DNA of 64,000 nt from NCBI GenBank assembly GCA_012862575.1, contig BLSF01000049.1, positions 124,001-188,000 on the forward strand. Direction: 5' to 3'. This DNA comes from Parietichytrium sp. I65-24A (taxonomy: Eukaryota; Sar; Bigyra; Thraustochytrida; Thraustochytriidae). The stretch's first letter is position 1. Each line of letters begins with the position of its first letter. The position numbers were made by a program, and so were the translations under genes. Under the pieces are notes generated by a model that saw only the letters and a list, made by a program, of their open reading frames with translations, had not been told where the DNA came from and searched no databases. This document shows, one piece after another, positions 48,395-58,480 of this stretch.

Positions 48395-50380
48395 TTAAAT
48401 CTTGGATTGCGTTTTGAAGGCAGCATACATTTCTTGGAATCGGGCCTCGAATTTCTCCTTGGCGATTTGACGCTTGAGCTTGAACGTAGGCGTCAAAAGG
48501 CCATTCTCAACGGTGAATTCGTCAGTCAAGAAGATGTCTTTGGGGATCTCAAAACCGTGGAGGTTTGCGGACTTGCCTTCCGCCTTGATGGATGCCATAA
48601 TCTTCTCCTTGAGAGCTGGATCATCTCTCTTCAGGCCCTGTGCCTGCATAGCCTCCGGATCCGGAACAACGGCTGCAAGGAGAAAGGTCTCAAGACTATC
48701 ACCATAAACAAAGCTCTGAAGGATCAAAGAGCTCCTGGAGAGCACATTTTCAATTTTTTCTGCAGCGACATACTCTCCCTGAGCTAGCTTGAAGATGTTC
48801 TTCTTGCGGTCAATAATCCGGAGTTTGCCTTCCTCGGTCCAAAGGCCAATATCACCAGTGTGGCACCACCCGTCAGAGTCAATTGTTTCTGCAGTCTTCT
48901 CTTCCATCTTATAGTAGCCACTGAACACGTTCGGGCCACGAAAAGCGATCTCTCCTCTTCCCAAACACTTGGACCCGTCGGAGTGAACGGTGTCCTGAGA
49001 AGTGTAACCCATATCCGGAACATCGATCAGACGAATTTGGTTGCATGGAGCTGGGACGCCAACGTGGCCTGTGGTGGTGTCACTCACCAAAGTGAAGGTG
49101 ATCAACAGAGACGATTCGGTTTGCCCATATCCTTCTTGGAGAGGGCAGCCGAAGAGAGCGCGCAAAAAGTCAAGCACGTGCCCAGCGATTGGTGCACTGC
49201 CAGTCATGGCCAGGCGAAGCCGATCAAAACCGAGCCTCTTGCGCAAAGGGCCAAACACGACGCGGTCCCAGATTGGGTGGATGTACTGCCCATTCCGGAG
49301 ACCAGCAATCTTGGCGGAAAGAGCTTTTTGAAAGAGCCATTTCTTGACTGCACCGGACTCATCCAATCCTGTCAAAATTTTGTCATAGACGCGATTCAAG
49401 AGGCGAGGAACAGAAGGGAAGATCGTTGGGCGGAGGGCCTGGATGTCCTCCAAGATTTTGAGGGTATCGCCCTGATAAAAACCAATTCTACCTCCTCCGT
49501 AAAGCACCGAGAGCATGATCGCACGCTCAAAGACATGCGGAAGAGGGAGATAACTCAGATGCACGTCATCGGAGAACATATCCATTCCAAGCGGCATCGA
49601 AGATGCCAGGCAGGAAAGCAGCCCTTGGTGGAGTACAACAGCTGCCTTGGCATCGCCGGTGGTTCCGCTCGTGAAGCAGAAGAACGCGATATCGCTGCCC
49701 TTCGGAAGGTTCGTTGGAGAAGGCGATTTTTTGCCGGCTTCTTCAACTTCTTCCATGGTGTACACAGCCAGATTTGCCGCCTGTCCTGCTTCTTTGGCCT
49801 CCTTGATCTGAGAAGGCGAGAGAAACTTGGAGTCCATCAGAATCGCAGCAGAGAGGATTCCAGTTTTGCCTACTTCGACGACCTTGGAGAATACCTCGAG
49901 TGAGCAAAATACGGTCTTCAACTCGGTCAAGCGCACCGCATACTCGAGGCCATCTGGAGCCAGAGTATCATACATTGGTACTGGGATCAAGCCGCGGCTG
50001 TAGCATGCCATGTCGCCGATCACGTACTCAGGGCAGTTCTTGGCATAAAAACCAAGCAGCTTGAGCGAGTCGGAGTTGGGCGGGCACAGATCCAAGTTGA
50101 CAAGACCACTGCCAAAGTTCTGAGCCCGGTCAAAGGCCTCCTTGTAAGTCTGCCATACGTAGTCTCCTGCAACTCCATTCTTGTCGATTGGCCTCCGGCC
50201 AAGGCAGGGGCTGTTTGGGTACTTTTCGGCCGAGTTTTGAAAGACTTCGTAGACGGTCATGAGCCCTTTGACACTCAATAGCGGTCCGCTTGGATATCCG
50301 CAGCGGCGGATTGGGCCGAGACCGCGCTCAGGCGACGCGCTGCCCTTGAGTTCAATGCTCGCTGGAAACTCTTCCGCCAT
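48395..50380 (-). CDS. Long-chain acyl-CoA synthetase (ACSL/LACS type)
   Basis: Protein of 661 aa from the ATG giving MAEEFPAS; nine further open codons upstream start only with TTG. ATP-dependent activation of long-chain fatty acids to acyl-CoA for lipid synthesis or beta-oxidation. Motifs: FCFTSGTTGDAKAAVVLHQG (AMP-binding loop), LSYLPLPHVFER, GGGRIGFYQGD, the LTGSAPI-type AMTGSAPIAG, EGYGQTES, GEIAFRGPNVFSGYY, DGWCHTGDIGLW and the fatty-acid signature region LRIIDRKKNIFKLAQGEYVA. Length and motif spacing match ACSL/plant LACS rather than the 4CL group. There is no N-terminal TM anchor. The C-terminus ends Gln-Ser-Lys-Ile, close to the SKL-type PTS1, so peroxisomal import is possible but unproven. 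It sits tandem with peptidyl-tRNA hydrolase (191 bases apart). Confidence 0.94.
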   Translation of the reverse strand: MAEEFPASIELKGSASPERGLGPIRRCGYPSGPLLSVKGLMTVYEVFQNSAEKYPNSPCLGRRPIDKNGVAGDYVWQTYKEAFDRAQNFGSGLVNLDLCPPNSDSLKLLGFYAKNCPEYVIGDMACYSRGLIPVPMYDTLAPDGLEYAVRLTELKTVFCSLEVFSKVVEVGKTGILSAAILMDSKFLSPSQIKEAKEAGQAANLAVYTMEEVEEAGKKSPSPTNLPKGSDIAFFCFTSGTTGDAKAAVVLHQGLLSCLASSMPLGMDMFSDDVHLSYLPLPHVFERAIMLSVLYGGGRIGFYQGDTLKILEDIQALRPTIFPSVPRLLNRVYDKILTGLDESGAVKKWLFQKALSAKIAGLRNGQYIHPIWDRVVFGPLRKRLGFDRLRLAMTGSAPIAGHVLDFLRALFGCPLQEGYGQTESSLLITFTLVSDTTTGHVGVPAPCNQIRLIDVPDMGYTSQDTVHSDGSKCLGRGEIAFRGPNVFSGYYKMEEKTAETIDSDGWCHTGDIGLWTEEGKLRIIDRKKNIFKLAQGEYVAAEKIENVLSRSSLILQSFVYGDSLETFLLAAVVPDPEAMQAQGLKRDDPALKEKIMASIKAEGKSANLHGFEIPKDIFLTDEFTVENGLLTPTFKLKRQIAKEKFEARFQEMYAAFKTQSKI

Positions 50381-51165
50381 GTTGCTCGCGTGTTCTCGCG
50401 TCGTCAAGGTTGTCTTTCAGTTGCACGACAAAGGTCGAGCAGAGTGCACCGCTAAGCTTCTCCGCTTCCGTTCCGAAACTGCTTGACTGCTTGCGACACA
50501 AGCTCGCAAACTCCTAACTTGGAGAAAGATATGGGGCAGGTCAGAGGGATCAGAGGGGCGATGAACTTGTAAGTGCAAACCCACGCCAGGTAATTCGAGG
50601 AAAATAGTTTTCCACAGGTAGAAGGAGGGAGCAACTACCGTTCGGGGTAGAGTCCATCCGCCTACATGGACATAGGAGTAGGAGGCGTTTGTTTGGGTGA
50701 ACATACTCATCATCAACCACACCAACTGCGCAAAGGTTCACGTAGAATTTTCTAGCTGGGTTTAGTTACACAGTCTGGTAAGAGGTGGGAAGCGGTGGGG
50801 CGTTTTCTTCATACACTGGCAGTGAGGTTTAGTATCATGTCATGTGTTGACTTTTCATCCAAATTCCATTTCACTTTCAGTTCAAGATGTTGCCACTGCC
50901 TATCACTGCCTAATGTGAAAGACGGTGCTCCCAGTGCTGCCAGTTGGCGCTGCAAGATTTATCCATGGGTATCGGTACCACAGGCAGTACTAACTAGCTA
51001 AAACAAACTCGTCGATCCGCTCGTACTCTGCTGTATATGGTATAGAGTTTGTATACTCGGTCTACTGGGAAGGGAAGATTTCACTACTCGATTCAGTAGG
51101 GACGGCTCAGGTACTGGACTTTCCTTAGTCACTTCAAAAGGACGTAGTACTGAGCAGCTTACTGA

Positions 51166-51175
51166 GTACCGGTAC
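51166..51175. repeat. GTACCGGTAC palindrome (copy 3)
   Basis: Perfect palindrome preceded by TACTGA, in the gene-poor region upstream of the acyl-CoA synthetase. Confidence 0.8.
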
Positions 51176-51791
51176 GGAAGAATTTAGATCCATTGTGATC
51201 CACAATGCGCATCACAGGTTGTCACCATGAGAGACTCCGATGGCCTCCAGCGCAGGCGAACGACAGTGAGCAGCTGTAATCGGGACTAGAGTACAGTGCC
51301 ACGCAGTAGGAGATCTTCGAGCACACACACTCATGTGGTTCTGTCTTTTCTGCCATGCGCATTCCGGCTGGAGGCCGTGACACTCAGCTGAAATTGTTCT
51401 CGTTGAACCTGTTCAGTGAAGATAGAAACGCAAGCACTGGAATCAGTCTCAAGGGCAGCAGCTGCTGCGAGATTTTGGTTCCAGCGTTGAGAATCGCCTA
51501 ACCTCGGTTCAGGCCACCAAGTTGGGTATGAATTATACTGGTTCTTGCACTTAATTGGAGTTCAGATGAACCAATAGACTTGCGAGTGTTTTGAGTGTTT
51601 GAGATAGCCAAGAGCAAAACACTCTTCGCCTGTAGCGAATGATGAGGAGACGTTGAAGCGTGTCATTCCAAAATTTTGACGGATCGATCAATTTTGTTCC
51701 ACGAGAGTTGCCTGGACGGACGAAGAGGAGAAAGTGCGAATTGAAGAGGTTGATGAAGAAGTTGGAGTGCAGAAAAAGGTGATTGTCAATT

Positions 51792-51881
51792 GTCATTTGC
51801 AATTTGCAATTTGCAATTTGCAATTTGCAATTTGCCATTTGCCATTTGCAATTTGCCAATTGCAATTTGCCATTTTCAATT
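51792..51881. repeat. ATTTGCA tandem repeat
   Basis: About 12 imperfect 7-bp units (ATTTGCA, ATTTGCC) over 90 bases, downstream of TBCB. Confidence 0.9.
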
Positions 51882-52310
51882 TGGTGTTCTTGTTTGTGTT
51901 CTGCTGCTTTGCTGCTCTGTTGCTCTACTACGGCAGGGGTTACAGCTACTCACTGTCGTTCGCCCCCGCTTGAACCGCTGAATCGCCCAAACTGCCCAAA
52001 CGCTTCTCTTCGATACCTTGATGAGGAAGATATGAGAGCTCTTTTTTTTCGAAGTTAGTAAAGAAGCTTCATTGATGAAGAACCCCAATACTGGGTGGGA
52101 TTTGATGAAGAAGCGAAGCACAAGCTGGCAAGTTTGAAGAGCACCAACGTCCCCTCGACAAGTTTTGTCATGCAATCATCAACAAAGGCTCACTTCACAT
52201 TTTTATTTCACACGGCTAACTCTTGAATCGATTTGTTTGCGCAGGCAAACTCAAGTATAAAAAAAGGCTTGATATAATTTACACGCTCTGAAGCGAGCGG
52301 AGAGGAACGA

Positions 52311-53251
52311 TTAGATTTCGTCTTCATCTGAAGATTCAAGTTCGGCGAGAGGGTCGAGCTCTGGAAAATCGCCGACCTCGCACTTGTCCGGGCGAACGAA
52401 AGCAGCATGATTAGGAGGGCACTCGAAGAGCTTGTCTCCGGACTTCTTGATGGTCCCGTCTCCTTTCCCGAGGGGCTCATCCAGATGCACGCCTACCCAG
52501 TATCCATTTCCAATGCCTTCGTTTGCTCCGGTCCAAGCTACAAATCCGCGTCTATTCCCAGGCTGTACCTGGCAGCGGTCTCCGATCTTGAACCCGGCAA
52601 CGTCTTCCGGGCCAGGAGGAGTTAAATTCTTTGGTTCCCTCCTGTTTTCTGGCAAGAATGTCCAGTAGGGATCCTTTTCCCTCATCATCTTTTTGTAATT
52701 CCGCAATGAGTTTTCTCTCTTTTCATAGTCCTCGTCAGACATCATGTACTTTTCCACGAGATTCACGTTTTCAAGCCCACCATCTTTGGAGAACGACCAT
52801 TGGTCAGTGTCGACAATATGAATTTCCATGCCACTTTGCACTCCAAAATAGCCAAGCATCCTGTCATCCGGAGTCAACTCGCAAAGCGTCTGTCCATCTT
52901 GCTTAAGCATCAGCCTTTGAAATCCTGCAGCAGTTCCACCGTGGCGATACAAACGATCCTTGATGGCGCCAATGGTGGAGTGCAAATCCATGCGGATCTC
53001 CGGCCATTGCTGCTCAAGATTTGAATGTGTCACCAGAACTGCAACGGTTCCTTCTGCGAGACTTTGGAACTGCAAATGGTCTTCCATTCGCACGTATTGG
53101 TTGAGCGTGTTCTACAGCCGACAGAAAATTCCTTGTTAGTTGGAGGCATTCACGTCGCAGCCACAGTCCAAAGGAGACTGCGGGGTGGTTAGACCCGCGC
53201 AGGTCCGAAGCTTCCAGCTTCCTGTGAACTTACCATATCGAGGGCCGCCAT
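52311..53251 (-). CDS. TBCB: Tubulin-folding cofactor B, spliced
   Basis: Two exons encode 272 aa: 53234-53251 (six codons, MAALDM) and 52311-53111, split by a 122-base phase-0 intron (53112-53233) with GTAAGT donor and TGTAG acceptor. Exon 2 has no suitable upstream ATG, so the joined start MAALDMNTLNQYVRMEDH is preferred. Residues about 25-105 form the ubiquitin-like domain (VAVLVTHSN, PDDRMLGYFGVQSGMEIHIV). A helical linker has EKYMMSDEDYEKRENSLRNYK. The CAP-Gly domain (about 180-255) has GDRCQVQPG, GYWVGVHLDEPLGKGDG (the canonical GKNDG has Gly for Asn) and FECPPNHAAFVRPDK. The C-terminus, VGDFPEL ... DEDEI, is the family's EEY/DEI-type tail. TBCB binds alpha-tubulin and with TBCE drives heterodimer assembly and disassembly. 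Confidence 0.95.
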
Positions 53252-53433
53252 CTTGTCGGAAAGAAGGGAATGTGAGAAATCACGGCGCACGGGGCGTTAG
53301 GCTGTCGGGGAAAGTGCAACCACTTGGGTTTCGAGCCGGATCTGCTCCTGTTGATGTGCTCTGCGGTGCTCTGCGGTAGTCTGCGTTGCCTGACTGCTCC
53401 GAGTCGGGGACTGCTGGCGGTCAATGTGTTGAG

Positions 53434-53453
53434 TGTTTGTTTGTTTGTTTGTT
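53434..53453. repeat. TGTT tandem run
   Basis: Four to five TGTT units about 180 bases upstream of the TBCB start. Confidence 0.8.
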
Positions 53454-54100
53454 GTACAACTCTCTCGTGTCTCTGTGGTCTCTCTCAAACGCGGAAAGAC
53501 AGAGTCGGGCGGTTTTTCCAACTCCACTTCTTCAGCTGAGCCATTAGGCCTCATTGATAGTCCTCCGCTACAACCCTTACAAATCTCCGTGCACCTCCGT
53601 GCTCAAACAGAGCTAAAGTTTGGAAACGCATAGTACTACTACCGCCTATACTGTGCTAACAGCTAGTAATCACTAGGTCACCGAATTACCTCGCACGGTA
53701 CTACTGGTACCAATGTTTAGCAACTGCTTATTCTGGAATGTGGACCTTATTCCTATCGGTGGCCAATAGATGTCTTTACGGAGACCAAACTTGGGACACA
53801 CTGAGTTCGGCTAGGCAGCCACTAAGGACTAAACGGACGCCGGCGGAACAAGTTTTATTCGCCGCGTTCCGAAGGTTTGGCTGGCCGTCTCCGAGCGCGA
53901 ATGGAGGGCATATTTTGACGACTTGAAATGTACTAGTATGCTCGGTGCGGAACGTATTTTGCTGGTGTGACTAGCTTTGGAAAGCGTCGTCTGGAGCCTT
54001 AGGCGCACGGATGGTGCTATGGGTAGTTAGTGCGAACAGTAGGGCTGCTGTGGGGGTGGCAGGCAACCTGTCATTGTGGTCTTTGTTTTCCTTGTCCTGA

Positions 54101-54125
54101 CTCTTGCTCTTGCTCTTGCTCTTGT
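54101..54125. repeat. CTTGCT tandem repeat
   Basis: Four 6-bp units about 130 bases upstream of the pescadillo ATG. Confidence 0.85.
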
Positions 54126-54253
54126 AGCTCTGTGCGTGACACCTTTCGTCGTCTCCAAGCGTGCAAGTGCGCGAAAGAGAGACAGGAAGGGCATACGGCT
54201 TGCGGAGGCAAGGCAGGCGGGCACGCGGGCAGGCGGGCACGCGGGTAGGCAAG

Positions 54254-56578
54254 ATGGGCACGCGGGACAAGAGGAAGACGGTGCAAAACTCCACGTTTTC
54301 AAAACCGGTGAAAAAAAAGAGCGTCAAGACCAAGGCCCTTGACATCAACTCCAAGCGCCGCCTGGCAAAGTTCGGAAAGCGACAAAAGAAAGGACATGAA
54401 GGTGTTGCCATTCGCTACATCACGCGGCCAAAGGCTTGCAAGAAACTGCAAGTGACGGTCAAGGACTTTCGTCGTCTGTGCATCCTCAAGGGAATCTACC
54501 CGAGGCAACCCAAAAACAAAAAGTTTGCGAATAAAATCTGCTTTCATGTGAAGGACATTGCCTTCTTGGCTCACGAGCCATTGCTGCGCAGGTTCTGGGA
54601 CATCAAGGCTTTCATGAAGAAGGTCCGCCGCGAGCATTTCCGCAAGAACCACTCCGATGTGAAGCGCATGCTTGCAAATGAGCCCACTTACCAGCTGGAC
54701 CATTTGGTGAAGGAACGCTACCCTTCTTTTGTGGACAGTCTTGCTGACTTGGATGATGCGCTCTGCTTGATCCATCTTTTCGCAAACATGCACAAGGTGG
54801 GATCGATCGATGCCGAGCGGACCGCCACTTGCCTCAAGTTAACCCGTGAGTGGCAACTGTACATTGTCCTTTCACAGAGCTTGCGCAAAGCGTTTGTTTC
54901 AGTCAAGGGTATCTATTACCAAGCTGATGTCTGTGGAGAGACCATCACCTGGATTGCTCCGCACAAATTTTCACAGAATGTTAGCAAAGATGTGGACATC
55001 AACGTCATGTCAACCTTCCTTGAGTTTTACGAGGTGCTCTTGGGCTTCGTGTTGTACAAACTGTATAACAAAATTGGCATGCGCTATCCCCCTAAGCTGG
55101 ATATGGCGCTAGACAGCTCCGGTGCTCATTTGGCATGCGTCCAACCGGAGCGTTTGACATTGACAAACGGCGAAGACACCATCGAGGCGCAAGAAGAAAT
55201 GTCTGAGAACTCCCAGAAGGATTTGGCTGCCAAGTCCGCTGTACAAGCAAACAAGAAACAGAGTATTCAGGAAAAGAAGAGCCAATCTCGACTCAACTCT
55301 CTCTCTGCCAAACTTGGCAAAATTGCCCAGGAAGATGCTGAGGAATTGGAGCAAGCCAACCTACAGGGCGCGGGAGCTGATGCTCTTGCCGAGGACGAGG
55401 ACGAAAAGAAGGTGTTTGGCGATAACGAGCAGCTTAAAGAGATTGATGAAGCGGACAAGCAGAGGGCTGCGGAGTGCAATCTGCTGAATGGTCTCACCTT
55501 TTGGGTTTCTCGCGAAGTGCCTTTGGAGCCTCTTGAATTTGTTATCCGTTCATTTGGTGGGAAGGTGTTTTCCGACGAGACTGGCCATCAACCGACTGAT
55601 AAGCGTATCACTCACTTCATTAGTGACAGACCAAATCCAGCGAAGGTGAACGAACATTGCGACTACATTCAGCCACAGTGGGTTTTTGATTCGGTAAACT
55701 TTCGCCTTCGTCTCCCAATTTCCCGCTATGGCATCGGTGCAGTGCTACCCCCACATCTTTCTCCATTCGTCAATAATGAAGCTGTCGGTTACAAGCCAGA
55801 GTACCTGGAGGAGATCGAAAAATTGCAGTCTGCCGCTGGCATTGGTTTGAATGCAACCCCAAAGTCGGTCATGCTTCGCGACCTTCATCAAGGCGAAGCT
55901 GTCCGGTCGAGAGACGCTTCAGACGAGGAGGGAGAAGAAGACGTTGACGAGAAAATGGACAAGTTGGCAGATGAGTTGGCAGATGAGCTTGATGGTTCCA
56001 AGAAACGCAAGAGAAATGAGCAGTTAAAGAGCTCCAAGGAGGATGAAGAGGATGATGACTCAAGTGATGAGGACGATTCTGATGCAGATGAAGCGGAGGT
56101 AGAAGAAAAGGCTTCTGAAGATGAGGACGACGACGAAGAAGAAGAAGAAGAGGACGACGAGGAGGCAGACTCTGAAACTGATAAAATCGCTAGCTCGGCG
56201 CAAGAAGACGAAGACAAGCGCCCTGCAAAGAAAGCAAAAGTTTCCAAGGCGGCGCCCAAGGAGGAGACCTTTATTCCTGCAAAGTCATTTGATGGCCCGA
56301 AGAAGGGCTTCTTCTTCAAACGCGGTCCGCAGGGCGTAGGGTACTACGCAGACACCAATGCAAACCGCGCAGTAACGTTTAATCGCAACAAGGTTGTCAG
56401 CAACCGCCAGAAGCGAATGGCCAACAAGGAGGAAGAATACGATAGAAGAAAACTTCTTATGACTGGCAAAGCACGGAGACTTTACAACAAGATGCAGCAT
56501 GGTATTGAAAAGCGACAGAGAAGCGCCCAGAGGCTTATGGACAAGAGGGACCAGATCAAGAAGAAGAATAGGAAGTAA
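54254..56578 (+). CDS. PES1: Pescadillo homologue, ribosome biogenesis
   Basis: Nucleolar protein of 774 aa, subunit of the PeBoW complex (PES1-BOP1-WDR12; yeast Nop7-Erb1-Ytm1) needed for 27S pre-rRNA processing and 60S assembly. The ATG at 54254 begins MGTRDKRKTVQNSTFSKP, just ahead of the conserved ITRPKACKKLQVTVKDFRRL, LCILKGIYPRQPK and the pescadillo N-domain (about 30-290). A BRCT domain lies at about 409-502 (GLTFWVSREVPLEPLEFVIR, FGGKVF, YIQPQWVFDSVN). A long acidic Asp/Glu/Ser stretch (about 560-645) and a basic C-terminus (NRQKRMANKEEEYDRRK) complete it. Longer than human PES1 (588 aa) through the acidic linkers. Single exon; the TBCB gene is divergent. Confidence 0.96.
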   Translation: MGTRDKRKTVQNSTFSKPVKKKSVKTKALDINSKRRLAKFGKRQKKGHEGVAIRYITRPKACKKLQVTVKDFRRLCILKGIYPRQPKNKKFANKICFHVKDIAFLAHEPLLRRFWDIKAFMKKVRREHFRKNHSDVKRMLANEPTYQLDHLVKERYPSFVDSLADLDDALCLIHLFANMHKVGSIDAERTATCLKLTREWQLYIVLSQSLRKAFVSVKGIYYQADVCGETITWIAPHKFSQNVSKDVDINVMSTFLEFYEVLLGFVLYKLYNKIGMRYPPKLDMALDSSGAHLACVQPERLTLTNGEDTIEAQEEMSENSQKDLAAKSAVQANKKQSIQEKKSQSRLNSLSAKLGKIAQEDAEELEQANLQGAGADALAEDEDEKKVFGDNEQLKEIDEADKQRAAECNLLNGLTFWVSREVPLEPLEFVIRSFGGKVFSDETGHQPTDKRITHFISDRPNPAKVNEHCDYIQPQWVFDSVNFRLRLPISRYGIGAVLPPHLSPFVNNEAVGYKPEYLEEIEKLQSAAGIGLNATPKSVMLRDLHQGEAVRSRDASDEEGEEDVDEKMDKLADELADELDGSKKRKRNEQLKSSKEDEEDDDSSDEDDSDADEAEVEEKASEDEDDDEEEEEEDDEEADSETDKIASSAQEDEDKRPAKKAKVSKAAPKEETFIPAKSFDGPKKGFFFKRGPQGVGYYADTNANRAVTFNRNKVVSNRQKRMANKEEEYDRRKLLMTGKARRLYNKMQHGIEKRQRSAQRLMDKRDQIKKKNRK

Positions 56579-56941
56579 GAAAATTAAATGCTCTGTTTTT
56601 TTCCAAATAAGAGACCGTTTGCTCACTCATATTCACATCTCGTGCCTCATCTGTATTTTTTTCCTAAAAAGCCGCGGTAGCTTCGAGTAAATCCTGCCCT
56701 CGACTCGTGGTCCCGATGGAACTGCCGGGCTAAATCCTTCTCGGTCTTCAGTTGTATTGAAGACAATCGGTACTCCAAGAGCGGCTGGGCCAAAGGCGCA
56801 CAGAACAGGACAGGACAGCTACTACGGTGCTGCAAGTATGGACTCCAATAACTGCACAGGACTCTGTCAAAAAGGAATAGGAGAAAAGCAAAACCGTACC
56901 ATTGGAAAGGCAGTACCGGTACAACAAGTACCAAGATAATT
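56579..56941. other. Convergent intergenic stretch with palindrome
   Basis: About 360 bases between convergent pescadillo and M18BP1-like genes, including a GTACCGGTAC palindrome about 20 bases from the M18BP1-like stop. No gene. Confidence 0.65.
56913..56922. repeat. GTACCGGTAC palindrome (copy 4)
   Basis: Perfect palindrome followed by ACAAGTACC, between the two convergent genes. Confidence 0.8.
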
Positions 56942-58480
56942 TCAGAGACACACTTCATCCAAAACACTATCATCGTCATCGTTGCTGTCGTCGTCATCGT
57001 CCTCATCTGAAAATTCATAAGCAAACTTGCTCATGTCAAAATCCACTTTGACCGACCCGCCTGGAGTAAGCTCGCCACGTGCACCATTTTCACGAACTGA
57101 AACTTTACCACAATTTTTTGACGTTGGCAAAAGTTGGTGTCCTGATTCGTTTTCGACCGCTTTCCCCTTTGATGTGTTCTGGCCGGTGGCTTTGCGGCGC
57201 TTACTAAGTCCGGCGATGTAGTAGTCCATTTTGTCGCGGTCGACTTGCTCGCGTTCATCATGATCAACAGACCTTTCCTCGAAAAGCTCTTCTTCCCTAC
57301 CATTCTGAGCTCCTGGAGTTGAGTCGCAAACCGGCGTCGGGATGCCAGTGTCAAAGTCAAAATTGCTTAGGGCACGAGACTGGGCGTTCATTTTGCCGCG
57401 AAATGGAGTGGACTCGAAAACATCATCAGTGCAATTTTGCTCCGATGCCTCAAACGCTCGTCTCACTTGTTTTCGGAACTTGGCAGTACCTCGACCAGCA
57501 GGTTTGAATGGCGAGCTTCGCATGGGTTGCTTTTCCGCTTTACTCTTGGCTTTATGCAACTGTTTCGCCCCATCCAGCGGAACGAACACCCGACACCACT
57601 GATTGTAGCAGTCCTGTGCAGTGCGTGTGCCGACCTTTTCAGCAACAGTGTCCCAAAACTTATCTGCCCTAGATATACATGTTGCGTGAGCTCTACGGAG
57701 CCTCCGGAGCTCGTCTGCCTCCCACGGCAACCCGGAACGTAACGAGACCGAACCCGTAGCAATATTAAATTGCGCGTCGATATCTTCCAGAATGTTATTT
57801 TGTTCTTTCGTGTCTACATCATCAGGATTAGCCTTGGACACAAAAGCAACGTCATCTTCTACTTTGATAGCTTTTGTATCCACAAGTGGTGACTCTGAGT
57901 AGGTTTTCCGTTTTCCACGCGGACGTAGAACTCTAACCCCTGGCGAGCGAGCTTTACCAACGCCTTCGTTTCGAGTTTCAAGTCTCCTCTTTACCTTTGC
58001 CGCATCGGTGCCCTCCTCTTTCAGGCTTGCCACGACCTCCCGTTGTGGAACTGGCTCTTCAGCTTTTGACTTGACACCTTTAGGCTGTATCTGGCCGGGC
58101 TGAATCTGGTCACATGTAGTTGAGTTGACATGATTCTCCTTGTCTGCGGCAAGTGGTTTGCTTTTCTTTGCCTCTTGTGTCCTCTCGGCATGAAGGATAG
58201 TTTCCCATTCTTCTGGGAACCCCTTTTCAAACTTTTTTGCAATGTGGCGAGGCAGTGCATTGTGGTCATGGTTTTCGAAATGATAAGAGCCTATCAGCTT
58301 ATACTTTGACCCAGATGCCGTTTCCATCACCCGTGCTGAATTGCGGCGAACAAGTACAGAGCTATGCCATTGCTGCTTGAGGCGCTTGCCATCGGCGTCC
58401 GTGATGATTCGAACGCCTTCCACGATTACCTTGCTCTTGCCTTTGTAAGCCCACTTTACGTACCAGCGTGACAGCTCCAT
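56942..58480 (-). CDS. M18BP1/KNL2-like centromere protein (SANTA + SANT)
   Basis: Protein of 512 aa. The ATG at 58480 starts MELSRWYVKWAYKGKSKVIV, exactly where the SANTA domain begins; the frame upstream (38 residues) is Arg/Cys-rich and ignored. The SANTA domain (about 3-95) shows WHSSVLVRRNS, the ETASGSKYKLIGSY core and the ...ALPRHIAKKFEKGFPEEW end. A disordered middle leads to a SANT/Myb domain (about 245-300: LPWEADELRRLRRAHATC, FWDTVAEKVGTRTAQDCYNQ). This SANTA-then-SANT order is specific to Mis18-binding protein 1/KNL2, which licenses deposition of the centromeric histone CENP-A after mitosis. I see no clear CENP-C-like motif, present in plant and many animal relatives. The C-terminus is very acidic (DEDDDDDSNDDDDS). 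Convergent with pescadillo. Confidence 0.82.
   Translation of the reverse strand: MELSRWYVKWAYKGKSKVIVEGVRIITDADGKRLKQQWHSSVLVRRNSARVMETASGSKYKLIGSYHFENHDHNALPRHIAKKFEKGFPEEWETILHAERTQEAKKSKPLAADKENHVNSTTCDQIQPGQIQPKGVKSKAEEPVPQREVVASLKEEGTDAAKVKRRLETRNEGVGKARSPGVRVLRPRGKRKTYSESPLVDTKAIKVEDDVAFVSKANPDDVDTKEQNNILEDIDAQFNIATGSVSLRSGLPWEADELRRLRRAHATCISRADKFWDTVAEKVGTRTAQDCYNQWCRVFVPLDGAKQLHKAKSKAEKQPMRSSPFKPAGRGTAKFRKQVRRAFEASEQNCTDDVFESTPFRGKMNAQSRALSNFDFDTGIPTPVCDSTPGAQNGREEELFEERSVDHDEREQVDRDKMDYYIAGLSKRRKATGQNTSKGKAVENESGHQLLPTSKNCGKVSVRENGARGELTPGGSVKVDFDMSKFAYEFSDEDDDDDSNDDDDSVLDEVCL

Larger units (their letters stand above)
50381..52310. other. Gene-poor intergenic region
   Basis: About 1.9 kb with no credible gene. 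It contains a GTACCGGTAC palindrome, a related GGTACCAC box near 50970, a CTCACTGTCG motif (51947) and a long ATTTGCA array. Short frames running through the array code repeated Cys-Asn-Leu-Gln-Phe peptides and are artefacts. Confidence 0.6.
53252..54253. other. Divergent intergenic region
   Basis: About 1 kb between divergent TBCB and pescadillo genes with a TGTT run and a CTTGCT array. The pescadillo frame is open from 54161 but translates Arg/Gly-rich repeats before the conserved start. No gene seen. Confidence 0.6.

Noticed and set aside
51734-52058. Cys-Asn-Leu-Gln-Phe repeat peptides
   Set aside because: Translation of the ATTTGCA microsatellite in several frames.
54161-54253. N-terminal extension of pescadillo
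   Set aside because: Arg/Gly-rich translation of leader repeats; the conserved protein begins at 54254.
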